Shown piece after piece: positions 1-5,042 of a stretch of DNA of 5,062 nucleotides (within the stretch, counting starts at the first letter, position 1; the number at the start of each line of letters is the position of its first letter). The DNA comes from an uncultured Blautia sp. (GTDB lineage Bacteria > Bacillota > Clostridia > Lachnospirales > Lachnospiraceae). A program made the translations under genes and the position numbers. The stretch covers positions 1-5,062 of the forward strand of contig CAKSAW010000085.1 of assembly GCA_934437695.1 (NCBI GenBank), written 5' to 3'. The notes beneath the pieces were generated by a model, which did not search any database, was not told where the DNA came from, and saw only the letters and a program-made list of their open reading frames with translations.

Positions 1-54
1 AACAAGCACACTCACCGCCACAAACAGTAAAAACAAGTTTGAAACTAATGACAT
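1..54 (-). CDS. N-terminus of a membrane protein, cut by the window edge
   Basis: Only the first 18 codons are present, reading MSLVSNLFLLFVAVSVLV. This is a short polar start followed by a strongly hydrophobic run, so it is probably a first transmembrane helix and not a classical signal peptide, since no Lys/Arg precedes the hydrophobic stretch. The start is supported by a GGGAG ribosome binding site at 62-66, 7 bases upstream. An in-frame ATG twelve codons further upstream has no comparable site. The opening resembles that of MBOAT-type O-acyltransferases (DltB/AlgI-like) as I remember them, but 18 residues cannot establish a family and a small membrane peptide is equally possible. It follows the secreted-protein run on the same strand, separated by a hairpin and a possible promoter. 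Confidence 0.5.
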   Translation of the reverse strand, partial: MSLVSNLFLLFVAVSVLV

Positions 55-97
55 GATCTTTCTCCCTAAATATGTACCATGCGAATCCATTGTACTT

Positions 98-153
98 AAC
101 AAGGGCACCGCACTATGTTATTAGCTCAAATAATGCAGCGCCCTGTTTTTATT
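98..153. terminator. Long imperfect hairpin with T-run on the plus side; terminator or 5' leader structure
   Basis: The arms 98-112 and 134-147 pair almost throughout. On the minus strand AACAGGGCGCTGCA faces TGCGGTGCCCTTGTT, with one bulge and two G-U pairs. The loop holds a small second stem (TTATT/AATAA). Read on the plus strand, the stem is followed by GTTTTTATTAT, the form of an intrinsic terminator, yet no plus-strand gene lies before it. Read on the minus strand, the following bases (TTGTTAAGT) make only a weak U-tract. It could be a weak terminator after the acidic-protein gene, a leader structure for the next gene, or a stop for antisense transcripts. The hairpin itself is clear; its role is not. 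Confidence 0.5.
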
Positions 154-156
154 ATA
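151..156 (-). promoter_or_regulatory. Candidate -10 box for the leftmost gene
   Basis: A perfect TATAAT lies on the minus strand just upstream of the hairpin. At a 17-base spacing the -35 position reads AAAAAT, which is poor, and there is no TG extension. If it is used, the transcript would begin at or just before the hairpin's first arm, so the RNA would open with a stem-loop. Such boxes also arise by chance in A/T-rich intergenic DNA, so confidence is low. Confidence 0.3.
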
Positions 157-220
157 CTTATCTTTAATTTCTGATTTTTAATACAGTTCTTTTTATAGAT
201 GTCACATCCAGATCAATCGA

Positions 221-1036
221 TTAATTTAACAATCCATTATCCAGACAGCCATCTCCACCGTCATCACTTCCGCCATCATCACTTCCATCATAATCACTGT
301 CATAATCGTAATCATTATCATAGTCATAATCATTGCTATAATCATAATCATTACTGTAATCATAATCATTGCTGTAATTATAATCACTGCTGTTATCATA
401 GCTCTGTGCAGCTGCCTCAGTTGGTTTCGGAACTAATGCTTTCTCTGTTTCCAGAGTATTGTATTCTTTTTTCTGACTGATACTGTCAAATACCAGATAT
501 GCCACTTCACCTTCCAGCTTAAGTTCCGCTTCCTCTGTATCACCAAATGGGAACGTGTGGATCTCAGCTGTTGTTCCGTCTTCGAAGGTTAACTGAATAT
601 TGTATTTCGGGATTTCCTTCTCAGCCTCATCCTTGTCTTCAGCTTTCTCTTCTGTTTTGGTATCCTCTGCTTTTGTATCATCTTCTTTATCCTTTGCATT
701 CGGATCAAACCAGAGAACTCTTTCCTCATCCGCCTCAAACTTATCTTCCTCTTTCAGGAAGTTATCCGGATACTCTTCATCTTTCTCATTCTTAACAGCA
801 ACGCCTGTAATAACCTTACCTGTAAGATTTTTCAGCTTTACAGAAAAAACACTCTCTGTATCTTCTTCAGGTTTCTCACCGATTGTTTTTAAATCTTCTT
901 TTTCTTCTGAAGTCTTATCCGCATCTTCTGAAGTTTCTGTTTTTGCTGTAGTATCTGCTGCCATAGCTGCCTGAGTAAATACCAGACTACTTCCAAGTAC
1001 TGCCATCATAAATGCTGTTACGACTTTTTTCTTCAT
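221..1036 (-). CDS. Secreted acidic protein with Tyr/Asp repeat tail, function unknown
   Basis: The product is 271 aa. The ATG at 1036 is preferred because it gives a classical signal peptide (KKK, hydrophobic core, cleavage probably after A-M-A at residue 26) and has AGAAAGGA upstream; a TTG-initiated extension to 1120 lacks a site and would bury the signal peptide. The mature part opens with a Glu/Asp/Lys-rich linker (about 27-60). A folded-looking region (about 64-202) follows, with beta-like segments such as VKLKNLTGKVITGVAV and YNIQLTFEDGTTAEIHTF, interrupted by a highly charged insert (about 113-142). Residues 213-250 are tandem Tyr-Asp/Asn-Tyr-Ser-Asn-Asp-like hexapeptides, followed by a Gly/Ser/Asp tail with the only cysteine at 264. 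The folded region resembles an uncharacterised domain I recall from Lachnospiraceae exported proteins; no function is claimed. It lies 97 bases after the transglutaminase-like gene with no strong terminator between, so it is probably cotranscribed. A weak internal promoter (TTTAAA at 1086-1091, TATACA at 1063-1068) is possible. Confidence 0.85.
   Translation of the reverse strand: MKKKVVTAFMMAVLGSSLVFTQAAMAADTTAKTETSEDADKTSEEKEDLKTIGEKPEEDTESVFSVKLKNLTGKVITGVAVKNEKDEEYPDNFLKEEDKFEADEERVLWFDPNAKDKEDDTKAEDTKTEEKAEDKDEAEKEIPKYNIQLTFEDGTTAEIHTFPFGDTEEAELKLEGEVAYLVFDSISQKKEYNTLETEKALVPKPTEAAAQSYDNSSDYNYSNDYDYSNDYDYSNDYDYDNDYDYDSDYDGSDDGGSDDGGDGCLDNGLLN
251..400 (-). repeat. In-gene tandem repeat coding an Asp/Tyr-rich tail
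   Basis: About six 18-base units (roughly 287-400) encode variations of the hexapeptide DYDYSN, followed by a degenerate GSDDGG part (251-286). The coding units differ at synonymous sites: Tyr-Ser is written TACAGC, TACAGT and TATAGC in successive copies. The array is therefore not a fresh perfect duplication, and its peptide pattern seems to have been kept. The last hexapeptide runs into D-S-D-Y-D-G, matching the DxDxDG pattern of calcium-binding loops. Confidence 0.85.
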
Positions 1037-1133
1037 TGTCTTTAAATCCTTTCTGACCATTCTGTATAATTCTTTATTGTCCTGCTTTAAAATATTTATT
1101 TTACCTTTAACCAAAGACAAAACACTTCAAGGC

Positions 1134-1901
1134 TTAATTTACTCTCTTATAGTTAACATACTTTAAGGTTTTCTTTGCACCATATGTGAGTTTATATCCA
1201 TTCAGTTTGTATTCTTTCTGGAAATTTGGATCATACACATAAGTTTTTTTCTTACCTTTAACCTTCTGATCGATTTCAACCCATGCATGTGCCCCCTTCT
1301 TTCCACCGGCTTTCTGGAAATATCCCTTTACATAATGAGCATCATATCCTGCAACTTTAGCCATCCAGTAGAAAGTAGCTGCCATTACATAACAGTCGCC
1401 ACTGCCTGTTTTAAATCCATATAAACCATATTCTGTCGGTGTTTTTTTAGAAACCTTTACATTTCCTTCGTACTGCAGAGAAACAGACCAGTTAAATGCT
1501 TTTTTCAGATTTCCATTACACCTCTGAAGTCTGATGGCTGCCATTGTTTCTACTGCTGACAGCTTTGTTGCCTGTCCATTTTTTTTGATCTTATAATAAG
1601 TCTTTGCATTAACCTTATAATATGGTTTATTGGTCACAAGTTTTCCGGTTTTATCAAAGCAATAAGTATATTTGCCAATCTTCTTTGCCTTATTTGTAAC
1701 CTTCTCACCATTTACATAGTAATATTTAACTCCATCAACAGTTTCCCATCCTTCCTTCTGCTCCGGAAGCGGTGTTGGAGTCTCATCTGGTGTCTCAACT
1801 GTAGCATCAACAATAACAGGCTGTTCTGCCATAGCCGGCATTGCAGGTGTAAACGCCATTACTGAACTGAGTAATAATGCTGTAATCTTTTTTCTGTTCA
1901 T
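1134..1901 (-). CDS. Secreted transglutaminase-like cysteine enzyme with wall-binding-type repeats
   Basis: The product is 255 aa. A signal peptide (NRKK, hydrophobic core, cleavage after A-M-A at residue 25) is followed by a Pro/Thr/Glu linker (about 26-50). Three consecutive 21-residue repeats follow at 51-71, 72-92 and 93-113; they are Gly/Tyr/Lys-rich and resemble choline/glucan-binding (CW-type) repeats, though only the first has the Gly-Trp start. The C-terminal half is a transglutaminase-like core: Cys170 in GSGDCYVMAATFYWMAKVAG, His205 in GAHAWVEID and Asp224 in YVYDPNF form the expected triad. The fold covers transglutaminases, peptidases and amidases, so cross-linking is not proven. 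The protein would act outside the cell, probably held to the wall by the repeats. Its gene lies 62 bases after the 222-aa gene with its own AAAGGA site and no evident separate promoter. Composition is strongly Lys/Tyr-rich, hence basic. Confidence 0.9.
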   Translation of the reverse strand: MNRKKITALLLSSVMAFTPAMPAMAEQPVIVDATVETPDETPTPLPEQKEGWETVDGVKYYYVNGEKVTNKAKKIGKYTYCFDKTGKLVTNKPYYKVNAKTYYKIKKNGQATKLSAVETMAAIRLQRCNGNLKKAFNWSVSLQYEGNVKVSKKTPTEYGLYGFKTGSGDCYVMAATFYWMAKVAGYDAHYVKGYFQKAGGKKGAHAWVEIDQKVKGKKKTYVYDPNFQKEYKLNGYKLTYGAKKTLKYVNYKRVN

Positions 1902-1963
1902 ATCTCTGTTCCTTTCCCTTTTCTGTCAATTTTGCAGTAAGCTACTTTTCTGATTCGATTAAA

Positions 1964-2632
1964 CTATCGTCTTACTGTAATACTTGCAACAACCTCTGCA
2001 CTGCTTCCTTTTCCTGTAGGACGTACAACATTTAACTGTACATAATCGTATGTATAAGTGACATCCTTGCCGTTTCCATCCAGCATACAGGTATTGCCCT
2101 TACTTATCGTACACTTTTTATATTTTCCCAGAACCTTCTTGATCTTTGACGCATTATTCTGTTTTGCCAGAGTAGATGTTGCTGCATATTTTCTGTATAA
2201 AGATGTTTTCTTTTTATCTACAGCTCCTGTTTTTGGATTAAAGTAATACAGCTTCGGAATATCATACATGCTTACACTTCCCACACGTATTCCCTTTACT
2301 GTATGACCACTTACATCAAAACCATAATACTTACCATCAATCTTCTTCATCAGGATCCCATACTTACCAACCATATCCTTGTCAGCCTGATAAGCAGCTC
2401 CGTTTTTTCCAAAATAATAACGGAAACCTTTTGCTGTTACTCCCCACTGCTGAGTAACCTTCTGGTTATTCTCATCATATCCATATCTCTTTCCTGTTTT
2501 TTTGTCCAGTTTTACCTTAACAGTCTGCGGTTCCGCTGCCTGTACTGTCACTGTTTCTGCTACAACAGCTAACGGTGCAAGCATAAGAAGCATACAAAGC
2601 ACAACTGCAAGGATTCTTTTAGAATTCTTCAT
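1964..2632 (-). CDS. Secreted basic repeat protein lacking a catalytic domain
   Basis: The product is 222 aa. The N-terminus is a signal peptide (KNSKR, long hydrophobic core, cleavage probably after V-V-A at residue 25). Residues 40-142 hold about four irregular repeats of 22-30 residues ending in YGYDENNQK, YYFGKNGAA, YYGFDVSGH and YYFNPKTGA; these resemble the wall-binding-type repeats of its neighbours but are more degenerate. The C-terminal part (about 144-222) carries no Cys-His-Asp triad. It contains KIKKVLGKYKKC, then a Cys-x-LDGNGKDVTYTYDY segment and a final beta-like strand. This resembles a small domain (Cys, Gly-x-Asp, TYTYDG, closing strand) that I remember in lachnospiral lipoproteins and repeat proteins; that link is from memory. 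The gene starts 17 bases after the 318-aa gene stops, with AAGGAG 8 bases before the ATG, so the two are cotranscribed. Role unknown; a scaffold, ligand or partner of the flanking enzymes is a guess. Confidence 0.88.
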   Translation of the reverse strand: MKNSKRILAVVLCMLLMLAPLAVVAETVTVQAAEPQTVKVKLDKKTGKRYGYDENNQKVTQQWGVTAKGFRYYFGKNGAAYQADKDMVGKYGILMKKIDGKYYGFDVSGHTVKGIRVGSVSMYDIPKLYYFNPKTGAVDKKKTSLYRKYAATSTLAKQNNASKIKKVLGKYKKCTISKGNTCMLDGNGKDVTYTYDYVQLNVVRPTGKGSSAEVVASITVRR

Positions 2633-2649
2633 TTTTCATTCTCCTTTTC

Positions 2650-3606
2650 TTAAAATTTGATTTTATGTTCTATTGTGTATGCAGGACGTGTATACGCACC
2701 AAATAAAGTTCCATACATGTTATCGTAATAACGGCCGTCAATCATAACAAAGCTATGTCCATCCGGAATTGTAATAACATACGGCTCATATCCCAATTCC
2801 TTTGCAATTGCAGCCACACTGCTGGCAATTCCATAACAGTTTCCTGTCAGACCGTTCTGGAACATCTGAAGGGAATATTTATAAACCCAGTCTTTTGTCT
2901 TAAACTCCTGAGGTGTAGGATCCATGTATCCTACAAAGTTTGTATAGGCCATAATATAATAAAAGCAGGAACGGAATTTTTCATAATTACTTGCATTGGC
3001 ATTACTGTGACGTGCAATAAAGTTCCTTGCCGCAAGCTTGCATCTCGCCTGTGTCAGATTTGAAGCATATCCGTTCTTATTAAATCTTATTCCACCTATA
3101 GTTTCATTTGTTGCACATTTACCGTTCTTATGCACATAGTACATTCTACCATTAAACTCATTCCATCCTGTAACGGGTCTTCCCTTGGCATCAACAAAAT
3201 ACTTTACACCATTAACCTTTACAATTGATTTCTTACCTGGAATTATCCTCTGTGCATTCTTATTAAACAGATAAAAAACTCCTTTAATCTTGTAATGTCC
3301 GTCATGAGCTGCAACTCCATTGGATTTAAACCAGTAGTATTTGCCATTAACCTTCTTCCATTTATTTCTTACAGGTTTATTATTTACATAATAACGATAT
3401 ACTCTGCCTTCCTTCAACAATCCATTCTTAGGTACAGGTGTCGGTGTCGGTAATGGCTGTTCTGGTGTTATTGTAACGATTGGCTCATTTCCGCCACCCT
3501 GAGGCAGATCAGTAGCATAAACACCTCCTGCTCCAAATGTAAGTGCTGTTGACAGCATCATTGCTGTAAATGTAACCTTCAGCGCTGTAAACTTCTTCCT
3601 CTTCAT
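2650..3606 (-). CDS. Secreted transglutaminase-like cysteine enzyme with five wall-binding-type repeats
   Basis: The product is 318 aa and is the first gene of the secreted-protein run. A signal peptide (KRKK, hydrophobic core, cleavage near V-Y-A at residue 31) is followed by a Gly/Pro/Thr linker ending in PLPTPTPVP (about 32-60). Repeats of 21-23 residues cover about 61-168 (61-82, 83-103, 104-124, 125-147, 148-168) with a partial unit to 183. They show the Trp/Tyr-Tyr/Asn-Gly pattern of choline/glucan-binding repeats. The C-terminal domain (about 186-318) has the transglutaminase-like triad: Cys257 in GLTGNCYGIASSVAAIAKEL, His284 in DGHSFVMID and Asp295 in YYDNMYG. Three other cysteines (164, 189, 214) leave room for a disulfide. 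The actual reaction (cross-linking, deamidation, peptide hydrolysis) cannot be read from the sequence. The start is fixed by a consensus AGGAGG 8 bases upstream. It shares architecture with the 255-aa protein, but the catalytic domains differ widely, so this is not a recent duplication. Confidence 0.9.
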   Translation of the reverse strand: MKRKKFTALKVTFTAMMLSTALTFGAGGVYATDLPQGGGNEPIVTITPEQPLPTPTPVPKNGLLKEGRVYRYYVNNKPVRNKWKKVNGKYYWFKSNGVAAHDGHYKIKGVFYLFNKNAQRIIPGKKSIVKVNGVKYFVDAKGRPVTGWNEFNGRMYYVHKNGKCATNETIGGIRFNKNGYASNLTQARCKLAARNFIARHSNANASNYEKFRSCFYYIMAYTNFVGYMDPTPQEFKTKDWVYKYSLQMFQNGLTGNCYGIASSVAAIAKELGYEPYVITIPDGHSFVMIDGRYYDNMYGTLFGAYTRPAYTIEHKIKF

Positions 3607-3614
3607 TTTTTATT

Positions 3615-3620
3615 CCTCCT
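3615..3620 (-). promoter_or_regulatory. Consensus ribosome binding site of the 318-aa gene
   Basis: AGGAGG on the minus strand lies 8 bases before the ATG at 3606. It is the strongest site in the secreted-protein run and fixes the start of its first gene. Confidence 0.85.
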
Positions 3621-3670
3621 GCTAAACTTTATCTGAAGTTTCCCTCCATTTCCATTTTATTTATACTGTA

Positions 3671-3699
3671 ATTATAGTATATCAGAGAGTTCATTTCAA
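3671..3699 (-). promoter_or_regulatory. Sigma-A-type promoter of the secreted-protein run
   Basis: A -35 box TTGAAA (3694-3699) and a perfect -10 box TATAAT (3671-3676) are separated by exactly 17 bases. Transcription would start near 3664, leaving a leader of about 58 bases before the ATG. It lies just after the terminator of the HAD gene and is the only near-consensus promoter for the minus-strand genes from 3606 leftward. No clear operator is visible. Confidence 0.75.
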
Positions 3700-3721
3700 T
3701 TAATAAGACATCTTTTTATAC

Positions 3722-3765
3722 AAAAAAGAGACTCCCTCAATTTCAATTTGACAGAATCTCTTTTT
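3722..3765 (-). terminator. Intrinsic terminator of the Hpt-HAD unit
   Basis: On the minus strand, arms of about 18 bases (outer part AAAAAGAGA with TCTCTTTTT, inner part TTCTGTCAA with TTGAGGGAG) pair with one G-G mismatch and two G-U pairs around a 7-base loop, and the stem runs into a T6 tract. It begins 22 bases after the HAD stop codon. The A-run on the other side means it could also stop plus-strand transcripts. Its position separates the Hpt-HAD unit from the secreted-protein run. Confidence 0.85.
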
Positions 3766-3787
3766 ATACTTTATACTCTGATTTATT

Positions 3788-4444
3788 CTATTTTTTAATG
3801 TTCTCTATCTGTCCTATTATCTGTTCCATCCTGTCACAGTAATAGTCGCATACTTCCCTCATTTCGGAAATATTCTCCCTGTTGCCTTGATCATAAACAC
3901 CAACAACCACAAATCCTGCTTTCTTTGCAGTTTCTGCAGCATGAAGAGCATCTTCAAACACCAATGTATCCTTCGGCTCTGCCTGCATAAATTCTGCTGC
4001 TTTCAAATAAATCACAGGTTCGTCCTTTCCTGATCCAATCTCTGTACAGGTATAGATCTGATCAAAATAATCCCGAATTCCATTTCTTTTAAGTGCAGCT
4101 TCTGCCAGTTCTTTATTCCCAGATGTTGCAACCACCATTTTTACCTTTTTCCCCTGAAGCCATTCCAGAGTTTCTCTCACGCCTGGTTTCACAGGCGCTT
4201 CAAAACGATAAAAATCACTTACTATTTTCAGGACTTCATTTATGATCTGCGGAATGGATTTATCCAGCTGGTATCCTTCTTTCAGATAGGCAGCACCCTG
4301 CTCCAGACTCATAGTATTCAGAACTTCATTGAGGTTTTCTTCAGCTTTGATCTGCAGACCTGAAAGATAACGTTCCCCAATATTCTCCCACACAGGCATG
4401 GAATCCAGCAAAGTTCCATCTACATCAAAAATAGTCGCCTGCAT
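3788..4444 (-). CDS. HAD-superfamily phosphatase / beta-phosphoglucomutase-like hydrolase
   Basis: The product is 218 aa from the second of two adjacent ATGs. GGAG at 4450-4453 is 5 bases from this ATG but only 2 bases from the ATG at 4447, so the second start is preferred; the first would add one Met. All HAD motifs are present: motif I FDVDGTLLDS with nucleophile Asp7 and acid/base Asp9; a helical C1-type cap at about 15-85; motif II VVATSGN (Thr107/Ser108); Lys140 in SGKDEPVIYLKAAE as motif III; and VFEDALHAAETAKKAG with Glu164-Asp165 as motif IV, which binds magnesium. Length and cap type fit the cytosolic subfamily that includes beta-phosphoglucomutase, phosphoglycolate phosphatase and sugar-phosphate phosphatases. 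The substrate cannot be told from the sequence. The start overlaps the stop of the Hpt gene (TGATG), so translation of the two is probably coupled. Confidence 0.92.
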   Translation of the reverse strand: MQATIFDVDGTLLDSMPVWENIGERYLSGLQIKAEENLNEVLNTMSLEQGAAYLKEGYQLDKSIPQIINEVLKIVSDFYRFEAPVKPGVRETLEWLQGKKVKMVVATSGNKELAEAALKRNGIRDYFDQIYTCTEIGSGKDEPVIYLKAAEFMQAEPKDTLVFEDALHAAETAKKAGFVVVGVYDQGNRENISEMREVCDYYCDRMEQIIGQIENIKK

Positions 4445-4794
4445 CATTTCTCCATCATACGAATCGCATCTATCGTCTTATTATACTGCTCTTCCACTTT
4501 TGTAAAAAGTTCATCGCAGCCCTCAGTTTCTCTTCCTCTAAGCTTCTCTGTAATATCAAAGCTGACCTGATAAAGATTATCGAAACCAAGATTCTGACAT
4601 ACCCCTTTTAATGTATGCGCAGCACGAAAAGCTTCTTCACCATTTTTCTGTTCCAAATTATCCTTCAGGCTCTGGAAGCTTCCATCATCCAGAAATTTCT
4701 TTGCAAATTTCTTAATAAGTCCCTCACTTCTCAGTCTTCCAAGAACACCCTCATAATCGGCGCCCATCTGTTCATAACATTCTTTTACCGTCAT
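4444..4794 (-). CDS. Stand-alone Hpt (histidine phosphotransfer) domain protein
   Basis: The product is 116 aa, nearly all one Hpt domain, which is a four-helix bundle that relays phosphate between response-regulator receiver domains. The signature FRAAHTLKGVCQNLGF contains the expected phosphorylated His60, followed by Lys63-Gly64 and a Gly-Phe turn, then further amphipathic helices (LYQVSFDITEKLR and the C-terminal helix). There is no kinase, receiver or membrane segment, so its partners are encoded elsewhere. The ATG at 4794 is chosen because GAGGAG (4800-4805) lies 5 bases upstream; a longer TTG-initiated version from 4836 would place this site inside the coding region. The gene is first in a unit with the HAD enzyme and has its own promoter. 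Linking a phosphorelay relay protein to a HAD phosphatase is unexplained; a dephosphorylation role is speculation. Confidence 0.92.
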   Translation of the reverse strand: MTVKECYEQMGADYEGVLGRLRSEGLIKKFAKKFLDDGSFQSLKDNLEQKNGEEAFRAAHTLKGVCQNLGFDNLYQVSFDITEKLRGRETEGCDELFTKVEEQYNKTIDAIRMMEK

Positions 4795-4799
4795 ATTTT

Positions 4800-4805
4800 C
4801 TCCTC
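4800..4805 (-). promoter_or_regulatory. Ribosome binding site that fixes the Hpt start
   Basis: GAGGAG on the minus strand lies 5 bases before the ATG at 4794. It decides against the longer TTG-initiated reading, for which no site is visible. Confidence 0.8.
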
Positions 4806-4854
4806 TTTTTCCACATCTGCATCTATCTATTCGCAATTTATCTTTTTTACAATT

Positions 4855-4883
4855 ATTTTATCACACCATATATCCATTCTCAA
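4855..4883 (-). promoter_or_regulatory. Promoter of the Hpt-HAD unit with extended -10
   Basis: A -35 box TTGAGA (4878-4883) and -10 box TAAAAT (4855-4860) are separated by 17 bases, and a TG one base before the -10 box makes it an extended -10 promoter. The leader to the Hpt ATG is about 55 bases. A 6-base inverted repeat (ACACCA at 4863-4868, TGGTGT at 4885-4890) brackets the -35 box and most of the spacer and could be an operator. Confidence 0.7.
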
Positions 4884-4999
4884 GTGGTGTTTCAGAATCC
4901 TTAGATTTAGTACTATATCTTATCTTATTAATAACTCAGACAAATAACATCATCCTCTTCACTGCTTATTTATATTTATAGCAAAAAAGCTGTAAAATC

Positions 5000-5042
5000 A
5001 AAAAACACTTTCATATGCAATTATTTTTCACATATGAAAGTG
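5000..5042 (-). terminator. Intrinsic terminator of a gene beyond the right edge
   Basis: A perfect 12-base stem (CACTTTCATATG with CATATGAAAGTG) around a 13-base loop is followed on the minus strand by T6. On the plus strand no T-run follows directly, so it acts leftward, for a gene whose coding part lies outside the window. The last 20 bases contain stop codons on this strand and show no coding sequence. Between this element and the Hpt promoter (4891-4999) I see no gene. Confidence 0.8.

Noticed and set aside
251..400. CRISPR-like regular repeats
   Set aside because: The 18-base units are contiguous, in frame, without spacers, and lie within a coding region.
199..480. Plus-strand open frame coding a His/Asn-rich, metal-binding-looking protein
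   Set aside because: It is the antisense of the Asp/Tyr repeat array: GAT and TAT codons read backwards give CAT/AAT-type codons. It has no ribosome binding site, and the minus-strand gene has a signal peptide and a sensible domain order.
600..974. Plus-strand Ser/Phe-rich open frame
   Set aside because: It is a shadow of the Glu/Lys-rich minus-strand gene (GAA/AAA codons read as TTC/TTT) with no ribosome binding site.
1037..1120. TTG-initiated N-terminal extension of the acidic protein
   Set aside because: No ribosome binding site precedes the TTG, and the extension would place 28 residues ahead of a clear signal peptide.
1924..1929. TTGACA on the minus strand before the 255-aa gene as a -35 box
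   Set aside because: No -10 box lies 16-18 bases downstream; that stretch holds the ribosome binding site and start codon.
4795..4836. TTG-initiated N-terminal extension of the Hpt protein with two Cys residues
   Set aside because: The GAGGAG site lies inside the extension and points to the ATG at 4794; the extra residues are not part of an Hpt domain.
4615..4947. Plus-strand open frame opposite the Hpt gene
   Set aside because: It overlaps a gene with a clear family signature, has no ribosome binding site, and runs across the Hpt promoter.
4891..4999. Small open frame on the minus strand starting ATGATG near 4955
   Set aside because: It ends after five codons, and the GAGG before it is too close to serve the ATG.
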